From contig NC_088316.1 in assembly GCF_910592395.1 (NCBI RefSeq), forward strand, positions 15,064,001 through 15,128,000: a stretch of DNA of 64,000 bases. The letters are read 5' to 3'. The position numbers were made by a program, and so were the translations under genes. The stretch is from Lineus longissimus (Eukaryota; Nemertea; Pilidiophora; Heteronemertea; Lineidae). Positions 12,471 through 25,790 of the stretch are shown here, piece after piece. How positions within the stretch are numbered: the stretch's first letter is position 1; each line of letters opens with the position of its first letter. The notes below the pieces were generated by a model. It searched no databases. It was not told the origin of the DNA and was given only the letters and a program-made list of their open reading frames with translations.

Positions 12471-15400
12471 ACGACAATAATGAACTAGCATTATGTACAG
12501 GATATAGATGCTTTTCATTTCACAGACCATATTCACTCTGGACACATATATCGAACCATATTAGGTGAGAAGGAAGCAATGGCCTCCTGAAAGACTTGGT
12601 AAAGAAGCCATGACGAGATGAGTATATTCCACCTTTCGCTCCAACAACCTGTACCTCCAACATACCTATCAAGAAACTAAACACTGATGAAATAAAAACA
12701 CCAGTTTCTATTCCTCCTTTCAAAGTCTGCCAACTGTTAAATTCAAATTCCACTAATAAAATAACATGTTTTGATTCAGTTGGCGGAGAATACCATGATT
12801 GTTGAGTGGTAAAAACAACAGAATCTGAATCGTTTTTACAGCTTCATTAACTAAGAAATTACGAGACAAGATTTGAACTGCCAACTTCGACTTCCTTCTC
12901 TGAGAGGAGGAATTTCAGGAAATCTAATTGATAAGGATGCTCTGTACTTTGTGCTGAAGATTTTTAATAAAAGTTGTTTATTTGCAAGAGCATCATAAAC
13001 CATGGCAGTTCCAAGACTACTGTAACGGGCTCTCGTCTGGCTGAGGGGGGAACACCACGTTTTCATCCCAAATCTGGATGTTTCTCAGAGATGTCTGGGT
13101 GGCAGCCCCCCCCCTGCTAAATTCACTCCTGAGTAAGCATGATGAACAAATTGAAGACAGCGTTTCAGCAGCCATCCATCCACTCAAAGCTGCACTCATG
13201 GGTTGAACCTGATCTTTGAACCAAGCGTACTTCCAATCTGTGTTGTACTGAATGAATTCTTAGCAAAGTTATTCATGCTGTTGAAAGAATTGCCATCGGT
13301 TCATTTCCTCAGAATGGATTCTCTCCCACTGGAATTTCAACGATCTCACTATCTCATGAATTATTTGTGGATGGGCTACGTCTTCTTATAACGGCTTTAC
13401 GTCAGCAGTGAGAATGAAAACAAGTAGATTGTTCTTCGTGTCTTCGGGAATGCTTCTATGATACGGTCATCGTTTTTATTCTGACTACTCTCAAATACGT
13501 GAACATGACCGTATATTCCTGCAGTTCCTATAAATTCATTGTCATCGATTCCACCTCTCTTGCCAGTAGCGGAGGAAATTGCCAGCCAAGACTGGTCGGC
13601 AAGATAAGCTGCCGATAAGCTACAGGAAAGACAGTGAATAACAATCAGATGATGGGTATTATTTCCATCGCGGAATCGTCAGACCTGCAGGAAAAGAGTG
13701 TCGTAGACCCATTATTCCTGGAGCAAAATCAGATAGACCTGCAGCAAAATCGTCTCGGGCAACAGTTTTGTCCGAAATCTAATCACCGAAAGTGGTAACA
13801 ACAGGTGCGTTAGGAAATGACTTCAGCTTAACTCAAAATATCGGACATGAGATCGGAAATAAATAGATCAGAAATATCATGAACTGTGATAAGGATGGTT
13901 TCTCCGATGATGTTTCCGCCTCCACGAATCTGGATGGACCCCATTTATTCAAAAGTTTGTTTAGAATGCATTGTTTTATGTTAATGTGCAGTGCTATTTT
14001 GTGTACAACCACGGGGTGCATGCCACCAACAGTTTTGCAAACTCTTTCCATGGCTTATCTTGACAGAATTGATGTATGCCAATACGCCACCAACTCCCAC
14101 ATGTTCCCAGTGATTCTTTCCCAGACAGACAAGATAAAGGACCGACAAAAAACACATCTGAGTGGGTGTTGCCTTGATCTCAAAGCAGATTCTGTCTGCA
14201 CATGTATTCCTTCTGCAAAGATATCTCAACTTTTTTCTGTTGCTATTTGTGGTCACATTTTGTTTGAAGCTTTTTGCAAACAAGGTACTTTTATCGCTGT
14301 GATAAGCCATCAATGTAATCACATCCTGAAAAGGCCTGTTGGCCACTGGTACACCAGGCTGACCAAAATATCTACGGCACAATACATCATCATTAAGCCT
14401 CAGCTAGACTAAATGAAGAGATTAGTGTGCTAGATCCGTCCTGATATTATAGCCACGTTACAACAGCGGACGCTCGTTAAACAATTGATCGCGCTTACCA
14501 ATGTCTGTGTGTCCTGCGTGACAAGGCGTAGGATGCGATGACACGATGTTGTGTTGATGACAGTTCGGGCAAATCAGCAAGATGAATCCATTCGGTGGTT
14601 TACTAACTGAGAAACCGTGAACCAAATACTGCCAGTTTGGCCAAGTCATGCATCACCAACAATATGCAAGCTATTCTGGGGGTGACACTGCAATCATGTT
14701 GCCTGTTCAAGGCAGCATCATTCCATGCCATCTGGATTATCTTTACCCAGACCCCAAGCCAAGATCCATTCATTTGACCCCATAAACATTGCCATTACTC
14801 CATCCCTGGTACGCTCCCCTGTGGTATACCTACTTATACCGGAGTATGTAGTGGTGAGTTCGGTCCATTGATCCCTGGCAATGACTGCTCTTTCGTATGA
14901 CCCCATGCTAGTATGCCACCAACAAGAGTTCAAACAGACATTTCTTGCGAGTCTTTCCAAAATCTGAGAAGTTTGCGAATCAGCTCGAGTCTCCATACCA
15001 TTAAAGAAGTGGCTTGTGGGCAACTTGAATGTCAAGGGTTAAAACTGCCATCACTGTCTTGGGAGTTTTCTTATGTATAGAGAGGAGCGCTCGTGGCTAG
15101 CTGTCACTTACAGGCAGACATCTTATGGTCGGGTGAACAGCCCTGTTTTTAGCGGTATCTCAGGGAATGTGTCAGAAGCCTACTCATAGAGGCTTGTCTT
15201 GTACCCTTTGTGGTAGGGCAAGTGTTGATTGGCATGCTTGGAAGACCAAGAAGTTACTGATCATGCATCTGTTGAGGTGATCTGGGGCCAGTCGGATATG
15301 GTGCATATGGTGTTTTGTAATGAAACTTGTTGCTGATTTGCCATCATCCGATTCTAGCCTGTTTCATATTCTATTCGAGTTCCACTGGTGAAGCCATCTT

Positions 15401-18400
15401 AATCTATTCCAAATCAAATTTTCTTATCGCTTCCCAAAGCAAATTGAGTGAAGAAGAATTCGTAAAATCAGATCAGTCTATAGACAGTGCATTGGAAATC
15501 CATCGCTTGTTTAACCCTTGGGAATCCAACAAATTTGGCGAGAAACAGAAAATGCTCAGATTTGGTTTTGGTGAACTGCAGAAGCACAGTGGATGCACAG
15601 TCAGTGGAAGAGTGTCCGGCTTGTGGTCAGAAGGCCATGGGTGCAGGCTCAGCCAGTGCCACTCTGTACTCTCAACTGGCCTGTAATATCAAAGTGTCAT
15701 GCCAATGTACCCCTCGATTCAACAGAAAGGTTTTCTGTACAGGCTTGGAAAGGAATGTAAAGCTTTTTGCGAGTGTTGTACAGTATAAGGCGTGATATAA
15801 GAACTGAAATTTCATTTTTTACCACATGACAATTTTGGCCACATGACGAAGCTACTAATCAATTGAATCAGGTGAACACACCTTAGCTCCTGGATATAAG
15901 GTTACATCACATGACAACCTAGAGCACTATACAGCACCACCATTCTACAAATCGAATGCATCCGTCAATAAAAATCCACTCAAGAACTGTTATCCAGACA
16001 TTGCGTACCTCTAGTGACAGCTTCTTGTCGGGTGAGCGAGGCATCGATATTAATCAATGGCAATCATTCCAGCAGAAGATAGTGAGATATGCCTTATATT
16101 GGCAATATGGTCACATACTACAAGTACTGCAATGAGAAGGACGCAGACTTACATAAAAAGGTGGACATTTCTCTCTAATCAAAGCGAAGTAACAAACTTT
16201 CAATCCACCTGTGGCTGTATTGGTAAACAACCCAAAGGTCAGGATACTCCACCGAGGCACCACATCTAAACATTACCTCTGAACATCTTCAAGGTAGGCT
16301 ATACCAGAACATGAAAAAAAGTTTGCATGAATTCTAACTGCAGCTTTAGGTTTGTACAAGGTAACTGGCACACTCAAACATTAGCCTTAGCACAGCTTCT
16401 GACTGTAGAAGTTCGGCTTGAATTTTAACCCAAGGATCGACCTAGTTAAGGCAAGCCAGAGAGAGCATGTTACATACGCCTTCGGTTTCTCAAGTAGACA
16501 GCTGTTCCAACCAAGTAGGCGTCTCTGTTAGCTTCCCACATATCTACTGACAAATGCGACGTCTCAGACGGAACGACAGACAGTTAGTTACGAGATATTA
16601 ATCTGCCTCATGGCAGCCCTAATCCAATTCTTTAGAATAAATGAGGTAGATAGATGTTACATATTTGTACTTGCTGGAGAGTGTCCTAAATGGTTCTGCT
16701 CCAGGGGTCCGTGGACAATTTTGTTGTTGGCTGTGATATACAGCAAACCCTACGTCCTACGTGTTCCATACAATGCTGGTATCCACCAACAACTCAAGGA
16801 ACAGAATCAGAAGACTGGTGCTGTCAGTGACTGTTCAACACCATTTTGTTCAAGACATTGCATTTGTGAGACACCGCCTTCCCAACCACCCCTTCATGAA
16901 GTTGAAAACTCACATGGTATCTCCTCTTTACATCAGTAACAAAGGTATAGGGCTACCCAACGGCTGATGCAAGAAGACGCTAAGGAATGGGTGTGGCTGT
17001 GCCAAATAGAATATGGAAGTTGCTGTGTTTTTTGGTGTAAGCATATCGGGCAAAGATATCTGTACACATCTTTGCTAGGTATCATGAGGTATTCTTAGTA
17101 CTTGGTGTACTTTCGGAAAAACTAAACTTCTCTAAGGTATACTGTGCTGAGGCAGAATGATGTTGCTTCAAAAATGTCAAAGATACTTAGCAAGTCAGTA
17201 AGGGGTGTTTTCTGAGGCAGTAATACCTGCACGTTTGTTTTTTGTTGTAAGGTACACCACACAAAAGCTTTGCTCATAGCATTACCCTAGCAGGCTATCA
17301 TCATGATATCCGTGATATTCGATGCCTTGGCCGACTGCCAAATGGCAAACGAGTTGGCAGAAGCAATGCAGGTAAAAGAGAGGTTAGAGAATGTCACTAC
17401 TGACTCATATTCTTGAGTTCAAGGAATAGTCAATGGATTGGTGCTTTGGTTGATGGTTTAGGGCAGACTTTGCCTGAAAGTGCTGGTGACAAATTCATGG
17501 AAGATCATAAGACCTGTTCGATAATGAAACAGGCATTTCCAAAAATGTTTTCGCCAAGTGGAATGTTTATTGATTTCATGATAAAATCTATTAAATCCAT
17601 TTCACCCACAGTAATTCCACCTACACTTCAATTAAAACTTGTCTAATTTTAGACAGTTCCAGAACCAGCTTTTTGTTGGCTGACCTTTAGAGCATTGATC
17701 TCAAAAAGGCAAAGGCATTGCTTTTACAAAACATGTTGATAAATTATTCAATCTGAAGGTTTCTTGCAAGGCAAAATATCAAAACAATATTTAGATCTTT
17801 CCAGGTTAAGCAATTGAGGGGAGTCACGAGATTTGGGATTTGTGCTTACTGTATAGCAAAGTCGGGAAAGACTTTGGGTGAAAATGCAATCGCCAATCAG
17901 CTAGATCTGAAGCGAGAGGGTTAACTTTCGACTAAAAAACATGCCATTTATCAGATGCAGAGCCTGCAGACATGCCTGACCATAGTATCCCCCTATTGAG
18001 CCGATCAGGAACCATTTTATTCATACCTGGGGATGGTTTTTAAATATTTCTTGGAGCATCTAATTCCTAATTAATCAGAATAATGCTTATTTTGTATCAC
18101 TGATACGAAGTAAGCCCTGTTTAATGCATATCCTGTCTGAGCCCAGATACTGATGAGTTTCATTGTCTAGGTGAAATTAAATTCCTCATAAAAAATTTCG
18201 ACACAGTTAAGCAACTTGAGTGTTTTTCAACATCTAGTGAATATTGTGTCTAAGAAAGTTTTAAAACTCGTCATCAAGTGCATCACAATGCACAGTAGAA
18301 GCATTGCATTGCAAAGCATTGTAGGAGTCTGGAGTGTAAAACCAGTCACTACTTTTTGCAACATGGTCACCCCTCAGTACATTCCTTGCCATAGTCTTTG

Positions 18401-18540
18401 CCAATTGTTACCACCACAAATGAAGTCATCGGCCCCGAAGTCTTCTAGAGACAAATGCACAACCTACACGAGAGACCACAATTTCACACAGTCTATTCTA
18501 AGATCAGCAGTAACTGAATTGAAATAAACACGGATGTCCC
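12471..18540. other. No gene seen; holds the longest open frame of the window
   Basis: The 177-codon plus-strand frame at 13879-14412 is the longest here. It has no recognisable domain, and a 133-codon antisense frame overlaps it. Another frame (15487-15795) has a CPACG motif and further cysteines, with no family match and no convincing splice context. A 109-codon frame at 16610-16939 overlaps a second frame in another phase. I treat all of these as chance frames. Short CCACCAAC words recur at 14027, 14090, 14916 and 16781 without a clear repeat unit. Confidence 0.4.
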
Positions 18541-19740
18541 CGTAGGGAGAGATTACTGAAGTTAACATGCAATTAACCCATTTAACTTCAAAATAACCAC
18601 AGACAACATAAAACTTTCATAATTACCATTGATATATGCAGGATTGTTATCTAAATCCCAACAATGTTCCCATCGGCGCATGTTACGATACATCGTTCCG
18701 TTTGCGAACATATTATTCAAATGGTTCGCGTGCGCGTTGAGTTTTCTCGAAAGACGCAAATATCGCGCCTTTGCAATAAGATACGATCGGTTCTGGAGCG
18801 TCATTTTTATTCCTGTGACTTAAATATAATCAGAAGGTATGAATCACCTACGGGACATGTGGCCCATCTCCAAATTCATTACCAATAACTCTCAAACTAT
18901 ATGACAGCGGGAAAAGCGTGATATCCACAAGTTATGAGCAACAGATGACGAATCCTCTTGCACAGAATACGGAATTCTCAACGTCCAGATTATCAAGGAT
19001 GCAGTGCTCCTTTGATGATTAAACCTCAGCACCCCAGGGTATGTGTTAAAATCAAACTTCCGACTCAAGGACGCAAAAATACAACTCCAATCATACGACG
19101 CAAAGATCCCAGTGAGACTTCCGTAAGAAATATGATTGGCACTTCAGATAATTGTGAACTCGAATGACAATCTCGCGCCTCACAATGCAGTTGAAGATTG
19201 ACCCACTCTTAATCCAGTTATGATTTGGATCAGGTTGCAATGAATCACTAATAATTATACAATCCAGAAAAATCGGTCGGATGCTGTTCTTCAAACACCA
19301 CAGTTGAGTACATCCTCAAAACTCTGAGATAAGGATACCGAAAGGTTCTATCAACTTCTGCAGAATCAACAATCTAAACAAATGAGCTAACTCTAAATTA
19401 CTTTTCGAAATGTCAGAACGACGGTACAGAAACAGTATAATCCTTGAAACTGTACAGATTGAGAGAGCAATGCTTGAAAAGCATTCCCAGTAATCCACTA
19501 CTATCGTAAATCTGTGAATCGGCAACTTGTAGGCTACGTCAGGTCAATGAAAGCTACCGTTGATGCTACGTCAGGCGGTTAAACGGGCTGCAGAACCTAT
19601 GCTACCTCCGCTGCTCATCATCACAAGACGCCACCAACCACCACTTGTAACCACAAGAATAGTAATAATAGCTTGGCTCCAATCCAACCAGCTTCATCAC
19701 TGTCTTAGCGCTGCGTCGCTACGCTAACCGTTGCTATGCA
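18541..19740. other. No gene seen
   Basis: Short frames only (64-80 codons, overlapping on both strands near 18600-18890). The part around 18660-18800 and 19500-19740 has more CG dinucleotides than its surroundings, but I found no promoter or exon signature. Confidence 0.4.
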
Positions 19741-20215
19741 GGGTATAGCACCAAACTTGTCGGAACTCACACTTTATCGGCGATCAGAAGTAACCGATAC
19801 CTCATCGTGAAGAAAAACCGGCGAATTGTCGAATCTTTCGGGAGTGATGGAGAACGCTCCCAACCACAGCAACAGGAGAAACGGAATAATGCTAGCTCTG
19901 AACCGACTGGATGCTGGGGAGCTGTTGCTAAGCGGGATAGCGTGCTATAGTCAGAACTGGTTGATTATTGACGAATGGTATTAACCAATATGTCAAGATG
20001 AAGAAAGAACAAAATTGTTGAATCTTTTGAGAGCTGGCATACAAAGAGCGATACCAGCCATAGAAGCTCAGAATGAGTATAAAGATAGATTTGAAGCCAA
20101 AAAGAAACATTGACAGTTTAGTTATAGAGTGGCCGTTATGAACACAATGTACTCGTCAGAAAGGATGTTATATTGACAACGGAAGAACCAATAGTATGAG
20201 AAAAGTGGAAAAGAT
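19741..20215. repeat. Old tandem repeat, ~195-bp period, three copies
   Basis: Copies start near 19741, 19934 and 20130. Each holds GTCGGAA/GTCAGAA, then a TTGACAA/TTGACGA-like block, then an AACCAATA-like block (AACCGATACC, AACCAATATG, AACCAATAGT). The first two also share a following TTGTCGAATCTTT/TTGTTGAATCTTT block. The first copy is CG-rich while the later ones read TG or CA at equivalent places, as in GTCGAATC against GTTGAATC. No protein reading fits all copies. Confidence 0.45.
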
Positions 20216-23200
20216 TTGCAATATCTGGGGAGCTTTTCGGTTCGGAAAGGTAAGAACTTTTGTTCGGGTCAGAATAGTAACTGCAGCATTAACACATTGC
20301 GTCTTGTCGTTGACAACCATGACGTTTTAAAAGATTGTATAAACAGATAATGCACAGTTGATGCCCTAAGGCCAAGACATAATGAAGTATCACAATCCTC
20401 TCATGCAAATAGAAGTCACCAATCAAGAAGCTGTTATCAGTACAAATGATTTGAAGTCCACTCTACAATATTTAATGAATTATGTATGAAATGTTCATCA
20501 GCATATGAAATCATTCATGAAATGTCGAACTGGCTGGGGGTATGAGCTGTCTTTGTCCCTAAAGCGGAACCATCGCCATAAGATTTCAGCAGACAGAAGC
20601 TGGTTCAATAATAATCATAAGACCTCTTGATATATGAATATAAACATAACACCTCCACCACATTTCTCAACGACAAAGTAGCCACATTATAGTAGCAGTT
20701 TACGATCTAGATCAAATAAAGGGGCTAAGTCACACCGAGGTTGTTATTTGTCGGTTACCATGGCGATGGCACAAGTATTTCAAGTCATATGATACATGGC
20801 GAGTTTCTCCGTATCGAAATTGTCACAGAAGACGCGCCATTAATCGCAATTATTACAAATTGCGATCATTGGCAATGGCCGTCATATTCATTGCGATGAT
20901 TTGGGTTTTTGTTGGCGTCATGTCATATGATAAATGTCCGGGTCCATTTGTCTGAAAATTATATGATTCGGCAGTGAGGCGATAAATGTTGCCTCTAGCT
21001 GGAACTTAATTCTCTTTCTATTTTTGTTATCATAGTTCAGAATCTCCACAAATTTCTTCTTAAGGATACCACAGAATCTCTGACAATGATCTCTGACAAG
21101 GTCTCTACACGGCTGCTCAAAGGTGCCCAAGTTCACTCTCTCTGATCTTTGCCACTGCCTCCATGAAGTCAGTATGGGGTTGAATATCAGGCTGTTTTAT
21201 TCAGATTGCACTATGTGTAATCAAACATGAGTACAGCTACACTTATTTGCATTAAAGATGAACGTTATTGGAACATTCAAATTCAATTTCAACAGCCAAC
21301 GTGAAAAAAGATAACCTCCACTACAGAAGAGTTAATAACACAAATACCGTATCGATCCCAGACCCAATCAGGCAGAGTCACAACAGGCATGCAATTTTGA
21401 TTAAGATATTCCCAATAGATTGTGCCGGTCATACAGATACTGGCTTACATTCGTGCGCAAAAAATCAAAATCGTTACGAAAACATTCAGATACAAATACG
21501 GTCGTTTACACAACACAGAACTATCGTATGAAATTATACGCGATTGTCGGATCAATTTTTCTCATCACGCAAAATTCTACAATTTGACATGATTGATTGG
21601 GCGTTGCAAGTATCTCAATGTTGACTGGATCACTGACCCCCTCAAGGGTACTCAGGCATGGGTCCTCATCAGGGGGGTACTCATGCCTGGGGTACGCACA
21701 TTGAACATGTTATTGGGTTTCAAACCTATTCCATATAAGGGAATCTTTTCAGCTTTTATTGACTGGATAGTTGTCTAGTCGTTGCCATCTTGGGGTACTC
21801 GTACTTGAGGTTTTTAGCAATGAGTCTCCATTTTGAGTAGCATAATGTCTATATTGATAGCTTCAACCATCCACGTGAAGTAATATTGAGTTACGGCCGC
21901 AGTCACTTCAATACCCAAAATGTAAAAAAACAAGGTGTGGAGCCATGGTGCAACATATCAAAAGCATTCTTGGTAACACGGTATTCAATGTATTTCACCA
22001 TTTATTTCAAAGCTGCCAGAAAGTTCGGCCTGGCATTCTTCGCACACCATCTCCATGCCTACATTCTTGGCAATATCTTTTCCACTTGTTCAGGCGTAGC
22101 TCTGCATGCATAGCGAGTTAAGGCACCTGTTCCCGGCAAGACTTTATCAGTTTTTTGTGTGGAATGTTTAGATAATGAGCGAAAATAGCAACATTTCTGA
22201 AAGATTTCGTGCACTGATCAGGTTGTACGAAGACCGGGAGATACACATATCAGCAGATTTTGCCTTATACTAGTACTACAACTTCATAAAAGTACTTCGG
22301 AGTCAACATTGGCTAGTCATGTCATGCACACACAGCCAAAATGATCATCTCAGAAGCCAAGTGGCCAACACGCACATTATCATCCAAACAAATTTTGGTT
22401 CATGCCATATCTATCTTTTCTCGATAAAGATCCAGGGTTTGTGGTTCCATTGGCCACCTGGGAGCAACTAAACGAACCAATCCGAACATTAGCCAAATTA
22501 CTCGTAAGCTGAGGTGATTATGGTTAAACGTTTTTTTGTGAGTTGAATGCCGAAGAAAGTGAGGTTGATATATTTTGTCCAAGCAATCTATCTTTTTGTA
22601 TTTTTGGAATTTTTGCACCGAGAAGCGAAACTACTTTTCAATCAACAAGCCACATTTTTCAAAGATTGCAAATACCAGGCAACCTTACATTTTTTGACTT
22701 ATCTCTATAGCATTCCTGAGGAACCATGGAAAGAACATCAGGGAGGAAAGAGCCAAGTTTAAGAAATTCTTGCAGACGCGGATCAACCTGTGAACTTTGG
22801 CTGATCATGGCAATCTCAACAAAAACCACAACAGAAATGCCACCTACGAGTCAAACGCTGAAGAACAACAACCACAACGAAGCAATAACCAAACACAGAC
22901 AATTTTCCGGAGAAAAAAAGCAGACGTTGACACAATTTTTTTCCATCCTGCAATAGGAAGTGCAGAAAAGACATGCAGGATATGCCGATTCTCTCTATGG
23001 TCGTCGTGAAAGGTCAAAGTTGTATAACCACTGCCTCCAGTGTCACGGATATCTGCCGGGGAAAACATATGAATATTCCGAGATTGTACTGATTATGACA
23101 TTCAAATGTGACAAAATACCTCCAAGCTATAGCCAGACACTCCAGGGCTCGGTTGCGATAGCGTTTTTCGATAGGTCGTATGTTGTTCGTACCGGAGAGC

Positions 23201-23996
23201 CTTTAATAAGGCGACAATACGGTCCACCATTTTGGCATGAGAAAAGCGATAATGGAGGTGACAAACAATGTCCCTAAAGCACCCCAGCAAACCAGAGAAT
23301 TATATCGCAGCAACACATGTTTTATTATTGCGGTGAAAAAAGCAAGTCTGTGGGTTGAACAGGTCATTATGGCTGAGTTGCAATTGGCAGAAATGGCGGA
23401 CTCTAGTTGCATGCACTTGTGATGACCGACACAGACAAGTGTTTTTTGTCGCATGTGATAATTATCACAGGAGGCTGCAACAGAATCATCTTGTCTGCAG
23501 AACACTTCAGACTCTAACGCCCAAGACCAAGCCAGTTTATGACATCGCAGACGAATCAAGTCTCTAATGAGAAGTGAGCGTCACCAATACGAGCGTGATT
23601 ACCACTTAACTCGGGTAATTAGATCATTGGCGAACACCCTGCTACTGTCGTAGCATGCTGTAGTTTAAACAGGGGAGCAGTAATAGTGAGCCCTAGTACT
23701 CTAATACAGGGTGTTAGCAGAAAAATATAGCAAGAGCTACAGCAAAGATTTTTGTTCTTCAGGAGCATGCTTACACCTACAGGAGGATTGAAATTGTTCT
23801 TGCTCTTATACCCATCATGTATAATTCTCCTTGAATAAGTGTCTTAGCTTTACACAGTTCTATTTTCCCCATAACTTGTAGCTTATTGATGCATTTATTG
23901 CAATCAGAGTGACAGGTCCTGGTTATGAAAAACACCAGTTTACCTGGGAAACTTGTAAGCCCATATCAGTAAATTTTTAATGTCAGAGCTCTGATA
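20216..23996. other. No gene seen; one short hairpin
   Basis: Frames are 60-118 codons and overlap on both strands, most densely at 22800-23560, with nothing recognisable. A 9-bp hairpin lies at 20843-20866. GGGTACTCAGGCATGGG and GGGGTACTCATGCCTGGG at 21646-21693 form a short imperfect direct repeat. Confidence 0.4.
20843..20866. other. Perfect 9-bp hairpin
   Basis: ATCGCAATT (20843-20851) and AATTGCGAT (20858-20866) are exact inverted repeats around a 6-base loop. It is too short for a microRNA precursor and has no TIR-element context, so the function is unknown. Confidence 0.5.
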
Positions 23997-24339
23997 TTAA
24001 AGCGAACTTGAACCGCCGAGCGATTTATTCAACTTTTCGACTTTCACCGCCCGAGAAAGTCAAACTTCCAACTTCCTATTCGAGTTCAGATTTGTAGCTC
24101 CGCCCCCAGTGCCCGAGCATGCGCAGTTCAATTTGTTATTATTGAGAATCATGTGAGAATCACGTGAGTCATGCGATCTTTCATTCATGAATTTTCGTAG
24201 TAAATTCCATAGTAGTGACGTCACTGAATGATTGACAGCTAGGCGCCATGTTTCATTCATGCCTCGTTCTGATCACTCAATACGCGGGAAATGAAAACGA
24301 GGTCATACGAACTGGCTTGGCGGTTCCAGTTCGCTTTAA
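23997..24339. mobile_element. TTAA-flanked MITE carrying promoter-type motifs
   Basis: TTAA at 23997-24000 and 24336-24339 flank a 335-bp element. The left end AGCGAACTTGAACCGCCGAG and the inverted right end AGCGAACTGGAACCGCCAAG differ at two of 20 bases. Perfect TTAA duplications are typical of piggyBac-like transposition, although the ends lack the usual piggyBac CCY start, so the superfamily is open. No transposase is encoded. The interior holds a GC box (CTCCGCCCCC, 24098), an NRF1-like GCATGCGCAG (24118), an E-box CACGTG (24161), an AP-1 site TGAGTCA (24165), a full CRE TGACGTCA (24216) and a YY1-like GGCGCCATGTT (24242). Confidence 0.8.
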
Positions 24340-25600
24340 CTCTAGTCATGAAAACCATACATTATAAGTTTGTGTCATTGAGTCTAACTGACCATAACCA
24401 ACTATAACCACAACCTTGCCCAATGATGCAAGTCACATCACTCTGTATCTAAAGTACACCTGACCTGAGCTCAGGACAATCCCAAGGGCACTCAACAGGT
24501 AAACTTACGAGTATTAACAACGTAGCCTTAATGAGAGATACTGCTAATAGTTAATGCAGACTGTACTATTGCTAACGATTTATTGGTCGATGCGGACATA
24601 TAATTCAATTCTGTCAACTTCTCTGCATCAAGGTTAATATTGTTGTCAAAGGGGTGCCATTTTTATTACCAATCACAACATGAAGCATCGATGCAGAAAA
24701 TGCAAATTTTAGCCTATACCATGTGATGTCCTGTTATGCCTTGTGGCGTCATCTACAGTTGGGGCTGCTGAGTCGATTTTCGCACGTGCCTTGTGAAGGT
24801 ACATACCTCGAGTGGGGCCATTTCTATAAGGATAAATCAAAAGTCTGCTACCCCATTCTTTCTTCAGCACAGCAGCCATGACTTGACACAAAATGGCAGG
24901 CATGACCGATCTACAAATATATCAACAATCTCACAGCATCTTCTTTCTGAACATTAAACATGAAGTAAGCGAATGACAGAAGTTTTTCTTCAATCATCCA
25001 ACATCACCGACAAAAAACATATCATTTGAGAGTCATAGCGGTTATGACACATTCCGACCGAATCAGATCTGATTTCCATCGCAAAGAGCCGCCAAGCTAA
25101 AAGAAGTACTACAAAGCGTACCGAATCCGCAAGATGTACCACAGACACGCCAATATCAAGATGACAGCTTATCGGAGAAATCAATCTCTTGACACACGAT
25201 ACCATGCCATCGCCAAGATAAAAGACGATAGCCTGTCTCATTAGACGGTATTCTGCCATCTCCATACCGTATTTACCTCCGGCCAAAGGACGGTACACAG
25301 CCGCGTACCGGGAATCGTTCCGGCGACAAACATTCCGAGGTTTGTTTACGTGCATTATGGGATGGGCGCAAACAGTTGTGGTATGACCCGGGTAAACACG
25401 TGTGTCGTCTGAATGTCACTGATTATTGCCTCCTCATGGGCATTTTCTTGCACTGAACCCTTGAGCTAACGATGCGACAGCGAAACAAATTACAACCACC
25501 AGATCCCCTCGACTCGATTTCCCGTCATCTGTGTCATAACTAATGTGACATGATTCATGAAATTAACAACATTTGAATCAGACATAGATCTTGCAAGAAT
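24340..25600. other. No gene seen
   Basis: The longest frame is 121 codons on the minus strand (24990-25355) and is not recognisable. No repeats were found. Confidence 0.4.
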
Positions 25601-25790
25601 TGACAGTTGGTGTCGATTTGGTCACTCCAGCAGATAAGGTGACGATCAAGAAAATTTTGCCTCCAATAATGGCGAAATCATTGCCATCCCCTAAAGACAT
25701 TTATCTCGTTAGCTGATAATTACCTCGTATTTTCTCTCTTAATTAGACCTTGTTGTCATTCTCGTAACGATGTCCGCCATTGTTTTTATG
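25601..25790. promoter_or_regulatory. Candidate cis-regulatory cluster (GATA + homeodomain-type sites)
   Basis: Within about 115 bp there are AGATAAG (25632), CCAAT (25663), TAATGG (25667), TTATCT (25701, a reverse GATA site), TGATAATTA (25714) and TTAATTAG (25739). This mix is typical of animal developmental enhancers. Such motifs are short and AT-rich DNA yields them by chance, so this is only a candidate. Confidence 0.2.

Noticed and set aside
13879-14412. 177-codon open frame, the longest in the window
   Set aside because: Its length is near chance expectation, it has no recognisable domain, no clear splice or promoter context, and a 133-codon antisense frame overlaps it.
15744-15765. 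GGAATGTAAAG, similar to the core of microRNA miR-1
   Set aside because: Only 11 bases match, the rest of the mature sequence differs, and no complementary arm is present nearby.
15487-15795. Frame with a CPACG motif and further cysteines, reminiscent of a zinc-binding or transposase cysteine domain
   Set aside because: Cysteine spacing fits no family I can name, another frame is open over the same bases, and no flanking coding sequence was seen.
14027-16795. Recurring CCACCAAC words at 14027, 14090, 14916 and 16781, giving CWWH-like peptides on the minus strand at two places
   Set aside because: Similarity does not extend beyond about 15-25 bases and spacing is irregular. No repeat unit or protein motif is supported.
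23632-23716. AACACCCTG ... CAGGGTGTT inverted repeat as a small mariner-type element
   Set aside because: The CAGGGTGT ends face inward rather than outward and there is no target duplication at the outer edges.
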